A stretch of DNA of 64,000 bases, from NCBI GenBank assembly GCA_013365365.1, contig JABVXU010000018.1, forward strand, positions 310,001 to 374,000. Reading direction: 5' to 3'. Source of the stretch: Cruorifilaria tuberocauda. Its lineage: Eukaryota; Nematoda; Chromadorea; Rhabditida; Onchocercidae. Shown here one piece after another: positions 26,721 through 39,400 of the stretch (position 1 is its first letter; each line of letters starts with the position of its first letter). Both the position numbers and the translations under genes were made by a program. The notes under the pieces were generated by a model. That model ran no database searches and had not been told where the DNA came from. It saw nothing but the letters and a program-made list of their open reading frames with translations.

Positions 26721-29635
26721 GTTCATATTCCATCTTAGAATTATTTCTTATTTAGTTAACTTGAAGAATTTAAAAGTTTTTGATTGGAGGAAATAAGTGA
26801 ATGTTTCAATTTTCCACACAATTTAAAGCACAAAAATGATAATTAGAATATACAAAATAATAATAATTAATTAACGTAACATTGAAAATACTCGAAAAAC
26901 AAAAGAATTAATCATTCATATTTTCTATTACTGTCATTTTTGTATTCTATTCCTAAGAAATTATCTTTTTCCAATAATACTTAGATAGTTTTATCACACT
27001 ATTTTAGGTATTACTTTGTATATTTTAAAATTATTTCTGAATTGTTTTATAAATATTCCACAATTCTCATAAAAAATATTGTTCCTTATTAATCAAAAAA
27101 GGTTTTTCAATTTCCAAGTTTTAATATTTTAAATTTAATATTAATTTTGCCATAAAGTACGCTGCTTAATGTAAAGTTTGAATAGAGATTGCGAGAGATG
27201 GAGTAGATGATTTTCCGGAAGAGATGAATGTCCCGTCTTGAATGCACTCAAATACAGTAAACAGAGTAGTACAGTTATAATGCCATCTGTAGGGGTCACT
27301 TCTAATGCTCACATTGATTTCAACTTATTTACTCCTCGCTTTTCAGATAAAGAGTTGATATTTTCTTCGTAATATTCAAGTAATACGCAAATACTACGTA
27401 AGTTAGTAGAAAAATAACTAACGTTTCACGTTTTCTTATAAGTCTAGCTAATAGCTTAAGTAAACATTGATATCACAGTTAGTTGTTTCAAAACTAATTG
27501 AGTTGAAAATTTTGGTGCTTAAATTTCTAACTGTTAACGCATTGAGAAATATTAAGAAAATTACTTAAATAACGGATATTTTATTTACTTGAAATTAAAC
27601 TTAAATTTATAACTTGAAAATTATTTACTTTTTTTTATTTTAAATCTTTAGATTTCATGAAATAGTTCGAACGAAAAAGCACTTTTGTGGTTGTAAATAA
27701 ATTTTATTTATAAAACTTTTACTTGTTTTATCCGTAAATTTACATTGGAAGAAGAGTGATATGTTTTCTTGTTTATCATCACTGATAGAAATCTTCAAAT
27801 TTCATTCATTCAAATCATTCATTAACCATTCTAGAATAATTACCTTGGATAGGTTGTGATAAGAAATTTGTAGTTCCAAGCAATAAGTGTTCAATGCAAA
27901 ATGAATGCTTCTCATTTATGATTGACTTATGCTTAAGTGGTCGGAAGCTATCAAGCTTTCAAATCTTTTTCACTTTTTTAAGCATTTATCCTTTTGTAAA
28001 AAATTCGATAAAGTATATTAGATTTCCTCTCTGAATTCTCTATTTATATCATACTTTCGAAATTATTTGATAGCTAATCATTCAGTAATTTCAGCTATAT
28101 CAGTTCAAAGACTATTTATTCATCAATCAAATATGGATAAATGAAGATTCGAATGAAAGTTCAATTTCAAGCTTTCAGAAATTTCACCTATTCATTCTAT
28201 CAAACTTGCTAGTCATCCATTTTTTAAAAAATGACAAATTAATTGTTTCTTTTTAAATTATTAGGGTTATCATTAATTTGGTGACATGATAACGATAATA
28301 TGATAGCTTTTTCTGATAATTGAGAATTTCAACTTTCAAATCAATCAATAGGTCATTTTTTTCTTTTTAAATGTTTATTTCATTTATATTTGTTGATGTG
28401 AAAATCTTTATTTTTTTACAAAAGCACTTCTATATACTGTAAACAGAATATTTGAATTGTGACATTCTGTTCAGATTACTGCTCACAAAATTATTTTGTA
28501 TTTGAATAGCTAGTTAAAAACTGTACCTTTTGTATTTTCATAATATTTGGTTGAAAAAGATAGGAGAACTACTTTAATAGATTTAATTGTATATTTTTCT
28601 ATTCCAAGATTATTGATCATATTTTATTGTTATCATAGTTTTGATCAAATCAATACTATTCATATCAGATGAGATTATTTTGATCCGATATAACATATTG
28701 CTGATAAAAATATGTTTTGGTTAATTTTTGTTCTTTTGAATTTCAATTAATTTCTTGAACTGTTAATTAAAGATCACCCATATCTTATCACAAGTCAGTT
28801 AAGCTCATTCTTTAAAAGCAAATTTTTTTTCCAATAATTTGATTGTACTTTAGGTTTTTTCATTTCGTTCTTTTTTTACTTCATTTCTTTTTTCTCCCTC
28901 TCTCACTTCCCCTTTTTCTAAATTTTTTCTTATTTTTTCTCCCTCTTCAAAAATTTCAATCTTTTCTATTATTATTTTTTTTTCAAAATTTCAAAATCCT
29001 TTGCATTTACATTCTCTTCATTTCATCATTTCATCATTTTGACCAAATGTTTTTCTCTTTTTTCTTTTTGGAAATGATTATCAGTGATGTTATCATCGAT
29101 AATATCTTGTCTCATCTATCACATCATCTTGATATCATCATTCATCATCTATTCATTATCATGTTATTACGTATTATAGATATTCTGCAATAGTCGGGAA
29201 AATTAAACTTAGTACGTGAAAAAAAATTTCAATGATAATGAAAAGTTATGATAATTGTAAAGAAATCAAAACAAACGAGTAATAACTTTTGCTATGAATA
29301 ATTCAAACTAATTTCATATCAAAGAAGTTAACGCAAGTTTTGAACAGTTCCATCATTTCAAATCATTATTTCAATTCAATTCAAATGCTATCAAACTTTT
29401 TATCGCAGTGAAATCTTTGTTGCACTGATTAAAATGACAGAAAAGCATTTAATTTAAAGAAAAAAGAAATTTAGAAGGGAAAAATGAAAAGTGTAGTATT
29501 TCATTTTTGATTCAATATCACAAATATTGACAGTTCCCTCGTAACTTCCCTCTATTCCATCCTTTCTTCCTCCTCTCTTTTGTGAAAATGAAGAAATTAT
29601 CGTCAAATGATAAAGGGAGAAAACAGGAGCGAAGA

Positions 29636-29670
29636 GCAGAGAGAGAGAGAGAGAGAGGGAGAGAGGAGAG
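29636..29670. repeat. (GA)n microsatellite
   Basis: A perfect GA run followed by GGGAGA units. The overlapping minus-strand open frames are Ser/Leu repeats here. Confidence 0.9.
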
Positions 29671-30599
29671 TTGAAGATCAGGTGAGGAGAAGAGGACTGC
29701 ATTCGTTCTCATCGTTATTGTCACCAACGAAATTAGTGACACCATCGGTTCCTCCTTTAGCTCTGTTCCTTCCTTTTTATTAGCAATCACAGCTTCTAGG
29801 CTTTCTTTTTTTCTAAGCTACCGTAACATTTGACCGCCACTTTACATGTGCCATAAGATGACCTGAGAAGTGAATGATTTACTTCTGAGAGGTTATGATT
29901 TTCGATAAGTGATAGCCATATGAACTTATCGTTACTCACTGTTCCCGCAGAAGTTACGCAAGTAGATTGACATTTGAACTTTTATCTTTCAATCATTTTA
30001 TGATTTAGAGAAATGACAAAAGTGACAGTACATTTCAGGATATGTTAATTAATGATAATGATCTTTTATCGGCTAATTCCATTTTAAACTAATCATACGA
30101 TCACTTCAATGAAATTATTCTCAAAAGAGTTGACGTGATGATAATTAATCAAATTCATGAATGGAATAGAACAAAGAAATATTATCAACAACATCGATAT
30201 GTGATAATTAATTCATGTCTAAGACACTTCACTGATATCCCATCATATGTAATAGTCGAAATATATCAGATTATCAAATATCAGTTCATATCAATCAATT
30301 GTTGAAAGTAAGTTAATATAAGTTGGCACGTTGATATAAATATAGGCAAGTTGATATAATCAATCATGATATTACTCCATCCTATACCTACCAATTAAGT
30401 ATTTTAAGGATTTATACTTTCTAAATTAGCCATTACCCTTAAAAGCTGTAATAAGCAAAGAAAAAAAGAATGATATGAGTGTGATAAGCGGAACTATCTT
30501 GATTTCACATTTTATTTATTGTAATCAAAGGAAATAACTCTTGCCGTAGAAGAAAAAGAAGCGAGAAAATTAATTTCCTTTTCTCCACTTCTACCTGTA

Positions 30600-31530
30600 A
30601 TTTACCTGTATGGAGGAAAGTTCATGGAGTAGAATGCCACGACTTCCACTACTTCTGCTTCATTTGTAATATTCTTTGAAGAAACACTGTGAACATACCT
30701 TCCGCTCCTCTTCTGAATTCTTTCATCAACTAAATTATCAGTGACAAGGAGAGTGGAAATATTTCCTGTCAGAGGTGATCAGCAGCGCTACCGAGGAAGA
30801 GCCTAGCTACAAGAATAAGCTACATTGGCTTACTACCAGGAGCAAGAGAGAGAGAGATTACTGGGAGGGAATGACTGTGCGAACAGTCACTTCCCCTGTT
30901 CTGCTACACATCGAATTTTTACGGTTGACGTGTGACAGGGATGTGGACGCGTAGGGGAGCGTTATGGACGTCCATCTCTCCCTTTTCCCTCCCTTCTTCC
31001 CTCCCGCTCCCTCTCCCTTCTCCGTCTATCGATCAGTTCCGATCGCTATCCAATTCATCTTTCCTCACCACCACCACCAATTGTGGGAGTGTTGTGAAGT
31101 GCCGAGTGGATGTTAGCGTAGAGGAAGGGATTGTTGTTGTAGTGGTGCTGCTGGTGCTGGTGCTGCTGCTGCTGCTGCTGCTGGTGATGGAGATGGTGAT
31201 GGTGATGGTGGAGGTGGTGGTGGTGCTAGTATTGGTACTGGTACTGATAGTTGGGATGATGGCGGTAGTGATGTGGTAGAAGGATAAAGGTTAGACTATA
31301 AGACGGTAACCTTCATCAGTACCATCGTCACCACCATTACTTCTAAGACAACGACGACGACAACAGTGACAATGACAGTGATAGGATGACCGTTTCCTTC
31401 CTTTCCCCTTGCTGTCCTCTATTCCACTGAAAAAGCGGAGAGTCTGTCGCTGTGTGTATCGAGAGAACCCGGAGTCGTATGACTCGTTGTGTTCTGAGAT
31501 GAGATGAGGTTTATTTGGTCCCTTCTCAAT
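30600..31530. other. GC-richer island in the gene-poor interval
   Basis: Base composition rises clearly against its surroundings. The island includes a CT-rich block (30970-31025), a GCT/GGT/GAT trinucleotide block (31134-31243) and several CpG-containing words. Open frames exist on both strands, but they are mostly low complexity: Pro/Ser and Val/Leu repeats on the plus strand, His/Gln on the minus strand at 31055-31225. It may be a promoter, a distal untranslated exon or an unidentified coding exon; the sequence does not decide. Confidence 0.4.
31134..31243. repeat. TGC/TGG/GAT trinucleotide repeat block
   Basis: Imperfect trinucleotide runs, mostly TGC then GGTGAT. The minus strand of the same block reads as His and Gln runs. 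Confidence 0.85.
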
Positions 31531-31616
31531 TTCTATCCCTTTTCATTTTCATTCTTCTTTCTATCATTCTATTTGATGGATGAATATTTTGCTTTTTTTG
31601 AAATAATCTTTCCTTT

Positions 31617-31637
31617 CCCTCTCTCTCTCTCTCTCTC
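31617..31637. repeat. (TC)n microsatellite
   Basis: A short perfect TC run just beyond the GC-richer island. Confidence 0.85.
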
Positions 31638-32662
31638 AAAATAAAATTTCATTATATATGATGTAAAATAGTTTCTGTTAAAGTAATAATAGTGAGAAGA
31701 AAAAAACCATCGAACACTATTTCTTGCCATCATCAGTGATAACTTACTTATCCATATCATTACTGTTATTCCAGTTCTATCACTGTTTGTTGTTAATTTT
31801 TGTAAAATACTTTTTACTAGAAGAAATAAGTTTTATATGGATTTGGAATTTAGTATTGAACTTGAAGCTCTCTCTGTTTGTATCAAATAACAATTGATAA
31901 ATTAAATTATCCTTGTGATGTTATCAAAAGAACTTTGATAATTTTCGTACTGTCTTTCATAGTCGTTGAAATATATCAATTTACATTTTAACATTTACTG
32001 ATTAATAATTGAAATGTAACATAACAAAAATTATTAATTATTTATAAAAAACATTGAGAACTGAAAAATTACTGATAGGTTATTAATTTTGATTTCGAGT
32101 CAAATATTAATCAGCAAATTGGAAAGATTACTTTCTTTTTTATGATAGCAATTTTTATCATTTCCAATTTTTTCCCCATCCTATTCCATTTCTCATATCA
32201 CTCTGTTAGTATATCAGTTTTAGTTTACATTTTCAGCGATTTATTCCGATGATCTCATCATTATCACTACCAATTCATCCTAATTGCTATACGATGAGTT
32301 ATCATCTCGTTGATGAGTCATAGACTTTTACTGAAATGATTTGAAAAAAATGGAAATCATTGTTACTGTCTCTGTCACTTTATAAGATAATGAGAATTTC
32401 AGGAAGGAAGAAATGTTATTTTTATTTAAATGAATATGAAAAGTCATTGTCATTTATCATCATCAACATCATCATTATAATCGTCAACATATGTATATTC
32501 TATTTTTTCGACGTTGTTTATTCCATTTCTTCTCTCAACAATAGCTCGTCGTCACCTGCAAAACTTATTTGTTTCCCAAGTTGAAGGATTAAAATTTCTT
32601 TCTTGTAATTTCTTTTATCTCATTTGTTTTGTTCATTATTATTGTTGTTGTTATAATCGATT

Positions 32663-32730
32663 TCGTCATCGTCGTCATCGTCATTGTCACCATCATCATC
32701 GTCATCGTCATCGTCATCATCATTATCGTC
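32663..32730. repeat. CATCGT-type trinucleotide/hexanucleotide repeat
   Basis: Imperfect GTC/ATC units over about 68 bp. Its plus-strand frame is an Arg/His repeat and is not taken as a gene. Confidence 0.85.
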
Positions 32731-33156
32731 ATTTCTTTCTTTTTTTTTTCAAATCGTTAAATAAATCATATTGTCTTTCATTCATCAGAAAAAATATTTA
32801 TTGACTAATTAAACAAACTTCTTCTCTCTCTCTCTCGTTTTTAGAGATTAAAAGACTGACGAAAATAATGTGAAATATTAGATATGCAGTTAATTTCATT
32901 TTAAGGTTAATTTAAAGAATTTTTAGATAGGATATGATTGAGAGAGATTGAGGAAGGAAGAAGAAATGATCGGTTGCAAATCCATCCACTTGGCTAACTT
33001 CATGACAAAGAGGGCACGATCGATTAGCGCAATAAGTGCTGGTAGTATCATTGAAGAGCATATTGACTGACATAAATATGTTATTTCATTTGGTGCAATT
33101 GATTTGGTCCGTTGGTTCGATTGCTCGATTAATTGACTCTGTCGGTTTGGGTCACT

Positions 33157-33249
33157 TTGGTTGATTGGTTGGTTCGTTGGTTGACTGGCTGGTTGGTTGG
33201 TTGACTGGCTGGTTGGTTGGTTGGTTGGTTGGTTGGTTGGTTGGTTGGG
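33157..33249. repeat. (GGTT)n microsatellite
   Basis: Tetranucleotide GGTT array broken by GACTGGCT units. The minus strand reads as NQPT repeats. It sits about 95 bp from a second tetranucleotide array. Confidence 0.95.
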
Positions 33250-33345
33250 TAGATGATGACAATGATGATGACGCTTCCCATCGATGAATACTACATGTGG
33301 AAGTGAAAGGAGGCAGTAAGTATTTCAGAAATGCATTTTGTTTAC

Positions 33346-33470
33346 CCATCCATCCATCCATCCATCCATCCATCCATCCATCCATCCATCCATCCATCCA
33401 TCCATCCATCCTTCCATCCATCCATCCTTCATTCCATCCGTCCGTCCGTTTATCCGTTTGTCCATCCAGC
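33346..33470. repeat. (CATC)n microsatellite
   Basis: About 20 perfect CATC units followed by degenerate CATC, CGTC and CGTT units. The 165-codon minus-strand open frame spanning both arrays is a repeat reading (MDGW units) and not a gene. Confidence 0.95.
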
Positions 33471-36400
33471 AATCGTATCTTACACCTTTTATAGAGTATA
33501 CTTGATATGTTAGGAGAAGGGAAGTAAGTACAGAAGAGGAAGAGGAATCGGAACTGCTGAGAATATGAATGTGAATGGATGGACGAGTCCTCCACCGTCA
33601 TTGACGAATCTTTTTTCTCTGTTTTAGCTCCTCTCTCTCCTCTTTGCAAGAGTTATGGAGAGAGAGAAAAAGATAAGCAATAATTTCTTGTTTGGTAAAA
33701 GGATCAATGACAGTTAGTTAGACGAAAATGCATTTCAATAATCATAATTTCTCAATACAATCATGATAAATAATTGTAATAATGATGAAATGAAGATGAA
33801 GTAAGAAGGATGGTAAGCATTGTTGATATTTATAAATCATTCATATTAGATCGTAAAAATTTTAATCTTAAATTTAGAGAGTTAAATAATAAAGCAATGT
33901 GATGATAATAACTTTCGCTTTTATCATTCATTTCTTTTTTTGAAATGATCGATTTGTGAAAAAGTTCGTAAGAATTCTTAGGGAAGTTTAAATAAATTCT
34001 CATTCATTTATATAATCTTTTTTTAAGATTGCTAATATGAAAATGATTGAATGGAAGAGTTGGGAAATTTTCCTATCGTAGAAAGAAATAATCCATATAT
34101 TTATTACTCATCCAGTTTGGATGTATCCAGAAAAGACGATAGAAGAGAAGTGGCTAATGTCCACTTGAAGAGCAATATCTCATGATTATTGTCCATTTAT
34201 TCATTCATTCTTCTATCCTTTACTTTTAAAGCCTCACTGTACTTTGACATTTTCATGTAAATATGTGATCATTTTTATCCTATCTCTCATCCTCTAATCT
34301 TTAATTTTAATGTAAGACGTATATTAATGCTAACATCTTTACTTGAATCATATCAGTTCTCAGTTAACTATTATTTTTGTTATGTCTATACTTACCTACC
34401 ATTTAAACAAGTAAATAAGTAAAAATTATTTATCAGTGGAACGGTAATTATCTCTATCAAATTATTCAGTTCATAAATTTTATGTGTAATTAAATATGCA
34501 TGCAATGAAATGTTGCAAAAATTAGTTTGATATCAATTGAAGTATTATGCTACTTACTAATATGGATTAATATTTATAACTTTTTATTGTTATTGATTAA
34601 CTGAAATTTATTTCGGATTAAATTCCTATATTTTCTAGAGAAATACATCAGAATATAATTATTAAAAGAATGACAGATATATATTCATTCATTATTGATT
34701 ATTATTTTTATTCATTCAATTACATTTTTTAACTTTCGGAAGCTTTAATTTCTAAAATCTAAAATACCAATAATTTTGTTACTCTTTTTCACAATTAAAA
34801 ATTTGATTTTTAAGATTTAAAATTCTGATAATTTTATTACATTCTTGAAATCCTAAATCAGTGATAAATATTTAGATTAAATAAAAATGAATTACAAAAT
34901 GGATAAAATCAAATTAAAAAAAATATCTTCATATATCATGTCGTTATCAATAATGCGTTTTATTTTTGCCTTTGAAATACGATTTCAACATGCAATGCTA
35001 TCTTTAAAAAAAACGAGAAATTTCAAACTTTCATTCATTCAGTTTTTTTCTTTTTTGCAGATAGCTCTAATAATGACGAAGAATGAGCAGGATTCCACTC
35101 ATATTATCATTCCAACCATCATCACAATCATTATTTTCTTCTAATATGCAAAATTGAATCTTGTTTTCGTTTTGGGATTTTGATAAATTTTGTGCCCGTC
35201 CGTGTACCCGTCCGTGTAATCCGGTTCCTTCGAGCGGCGAGCGGAAAGCAGCTGTGCCGTACGCACCACCATTTTTGCCTTTTTACGACACTTTTCTTCA
35301 TCTTTTATTGGCATTGAAAGGCTTTCTTTCAATTTCCAACTTGGCTTAAGTCAAGAATCGAAGCTGTCATCCAATATTTTGGAAAGAAAATTAAACGAAT
35401 TGGAGAGTGAAGAAATATTGTTGAGAAGGGAAAAGTGATTTCATAAAAAAAAGAAAAGGTGAAAAAATTTCATTTTAGCAAATTTAGATAGAAGAAAATT
35501 CGAATTTAAATTTATAAAATTTATATGTAATATATTTAATTTAAAATATGTATAAGAAAAAAATCACTTAAAAAATAAATGTTGCAAAGATTTTTGTTGC
35601 ATTTATTTTTTGATTTGTGAAAATGTTAGAGCAGAAGAAGAAAAAGGAAAGATTGAATAAAAAGTTATTAAGTGAAAAAAAAATCAATTTTAGATTTGTT
35701 GCAATATACAATTATATCACTGAAATATCTTCAAAACGATTCAGATTGAAAACGAAGCTTTAAAATTACAAGGATATTCTCAAGGTACGTTCATATCTAG
35801 CTATTTCAATTTAATCATTGATTTGTAAGCATACTTTATCAGTATTATTTGGTGATATGTGATTGATTTATTGAAGATATGGGGAATTTATTGTATGTCT
35901 TACAAATCAATAATTGAAATATTTTATATTAAATAATGTTTAAAATTAAAAAAGATAAACCATTTACAGAATTGATCTACTGGGAATTGATGGCCTAAAA
36001 TATTTCTCTAAAAAGTAGCGACTAAATTGACAACTATTATTTTAACTTTAATTTATTGATGCTTTCTTCTACTTTTTTCTTGGTTTTTCCGTCGTCCTTT
36101 AGTTTCAGGATATAGTTAATTCTGATATTTAACGGTTTATGTTTAGTAAAGGCGAGTGAGTGGAAAATTCAGGAAAGATGAGATTATTTCATTTCGAATA
36201 TTTCAAATGAAAAGGGATTGTCAAGAGTTAAATGATAGTTTCATGAATTCACCGAGAAATATATATCATAGTAAAATTTCTCGATAGCTTTCACAATCAA
36301 TTATTTTTCAGGGAATGAAGTTGAGAATGAAACTAAGAGTGAGAGAGAGAGAGAGAGAGAGGGAGAGAGGGAGAGGGAGAGGGAGAAAGAGAAGTTATCA

Positions 36401-39400
36401 CATAAATCATTCACAGCGATAATCAATCAAAAAAAGTGGTAAATTATTTTCATTATTTATTGCTTTTATTTCTTTGTAAAATTAAAACAAGAAAAGAAAA
36501 TGCTTCAGAAAAAAGATGAGATGGAATTATCAGTTTTATGGAGGAATTATTAGTGATGATATTGGTTTGGTTATGATTGAATAGATATATGTGATGTCGA
36601 TACATTACTTGTCTCTTTCTCTTTCACCCTCTCTCTCTCTCTCTCCCTGTATGTGTGTGTTCATGTATTGTAAATGTGTAAGTAATAATAATACTTTGTA
36701 TGAGTAATAATAATAAATAAAATAATAATACTTTGTATAAATAACAGTAATAAAGAGAAATGTATAAGTAATAATATTTTGATATATTAATAATAACTGT
36801 AAACTAAATTTTTGAAACATTTATTCAACTTTACTAGTTGATTCATCTTCATACAATTTTATGAAGAATTTATAATTGATATAGATTGATAAATATATTA
36901 ATGAAATAATTTAATACAATTTTATGAATAATAGTAGCAATAAATAAATGGTAATAATCGTTGCAGAAGTTGAAAGATAATTTGAGAAGTCATTTTTTCA
37001 GATGAATGAAATTGTTGTTTAACGGCTAAATGTTAATAATGAATATATGAGAAAATTGATATTGATGAATGATAATGAACTAATTTAAATGATAGGTATA
37101 GTGAAGAAGAGATTAAATTTCTTATCGTCTTACTTTATCGATATGAATGATAGTAATGATGTTGCAACAGATTTGATAGTAGAATTTAATTGCAGTGGTA
37201 TGATTCAACTGGAAAATCGGAATAAAGCATCTTACTTTTCTTTCTTTCCTCTTTCTCTCTTTTTCGTAAAAAAGTTCCACGATCGTTGATATCATCATAA
37301 GAATGATTGTATATATGTGTGTATATTAATATTGTCACGGCATATCTGACTGGTAACAATTGATGATGAATTGTTGTGCTAGTTGGTGACAGCGATGTGA
37401 CAATTCAATTTTCATTTCTTTTTTTTCTAGCGCAAATTTTTTTCATTCTTTGTTAGATGAAATTTTGCTTCATTTCATATTATAATGATTTAATTATAGG
37501 AATGAAATGAATAACTTAAGATGATAAATATTAATTTAAAAATAAGCATTCGTAAATCTTAAATGGTATTATATCAAAAAAATTTTAAGTTTAGCTAGAA
37601 ATCTAGTTGAAATTATTGTTGTATTTAGACAAACAAATTTTATTCAAAGTTTGATGAAATTATTTGATTTGTTGCCTTCGAATTAGTCGAAGAGTTGTAT
37701 GATTATGTCAAGATCTATTCTCGTAAAAGGGTAAACTTTCCCTTTTAGATTTAGAAAGATATATTTTCGAATGGATAGCAGTAACATTCCATAATAGCTT
37801 TAAAATAGCCTAGCATGTTCACCGTCAAACTGAGTAGTAAGAATTTTTAAATGAGCCCTTAAGAGAGAAGCTAGCATTGCAATCATGAATTAATTGATTG
37901 GATGGGTCCAGGTGAAGAGATGAAAATGTGCTATGAAGAAGATAACATGGAATGGATCGTCCCTTCATCAAGAAAGAAAGTTCAGTTGGTGATAGTGGGG
38001 TAGTGATAGTTTTGAATATTTTCATATAAGTGAAAAGGAAAAAAATCGAATGAATTTCGATAGGTGATGTAAGAAGAGAAAATAAATAGAATTGTATAGG
38101 AATGAAAAGAGAGACAGTGATTGAGAAAGGAAAAAAAGCTATTTTTAACATAAATTTCTTTCTTCTCTCCTTTTATCATTAAAACTTTTTTTTTCTGCAA
38201 AAAATTTTACTCTTTTTTTTCTAAAAAACGAAAATATGGAGGAAAGAGGGAAAAATAAATGGAAAGAGTAAAAAAAGGACGAGAAGTTCGATTGTACAAA
38301 TAATCTCGTCTCTATTAAATAATCCTTTGCAATGATATTTATTTCCTTTTTTGAAATTTTATTTCTTTCTTTTCTTTTCTTTCGTTTTTTTTTTGAATGA
38401 AATGAAATGTTTTTTTGCAGAATTCTGATTTACATCAATGTTAAGCCATGTTTTTAAGATTTGCATACTGTTAGCTTCAGTGCAGAAATATCTTTTTTCT
38501 TTTTAATTTTAAATTATATAACAAAATAATATACTTCATTTATTACATTATGGAATAATATTTATAATTTAAATAAAAGATGAATAATTGATGCGGAAAG
38601 TTTTTAGACTTTTGATTCCTTTTAAAACTCAATTATAAATTGTTTTAAGATATAATTTTTTTGCATGACTAAAAATTTGTTAAATTTTTTAAAATCAGTA
38701 TTTTATATTTCATTGTAATATTTACACTACAACAAGCTATCATTGATGTTCAAAAAACGAAAAAAAGATTGTTTGCTATGAAATGTTATCAGTATTGTTG
38801 GAATAATAATTGTCTGCTTGTAGTTTTTTTTTTCTTTTTAGCAAAAAATGCAAAATTTGTAATTCATATTTATATTTATAATTCATTTACAGTAGTTAAT
38901 AATATTGTGAACAATTAGCGTAATGTAATGATGTATTATCCTTTTTTATCTGCCTATTACTGATAATTGATAAATTATTTGAATGTAAAAATAAAGAGTA
39001 GAAATAGTAGAACTAAACCAGTTTAGTCATTTCAAGATATAACCAATTTTTAATATATATGTATTAGAAGAAATTATAACTTTTATGGTGGACAGAAAGC
39101 TATGTGTAATGACTGTAACTATTTATTATTTCAAAGTAAAAAAAAAAAAACGAGATTTGTTTTTCTCAAAATCTATTCGATTGGAAAGATTATTATTGAA
39201 ATTTACGCTAACAATTATTAAAGCATATTTTTTATTTTTCATGATATTTAAACAAAAATTTCGTTCACAAAAGAAAAAAAAATTTTGTATTTTTTTTTCA
39301 ACAAATGTTATTTTCCGCTAATATTTACTAATTTTGAAAATTTTTTTTTGAATAAAATCATTGTTTGGTGTGAAGTATTACGAAATGATACGATGACTAA

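Noticed and set aside
28843..29193. 116-codon plus-strand frame
   Set aside because: It is Phe/Leu/His-rich from poly-T and ATCATC sequence and has no domain signature.
33152..33649. 165-codon minus-strand open frame
   Set aside because: It is the translation of the CATC and GGTT microsatellites (MDGW and NQPT repeats), with no domain.
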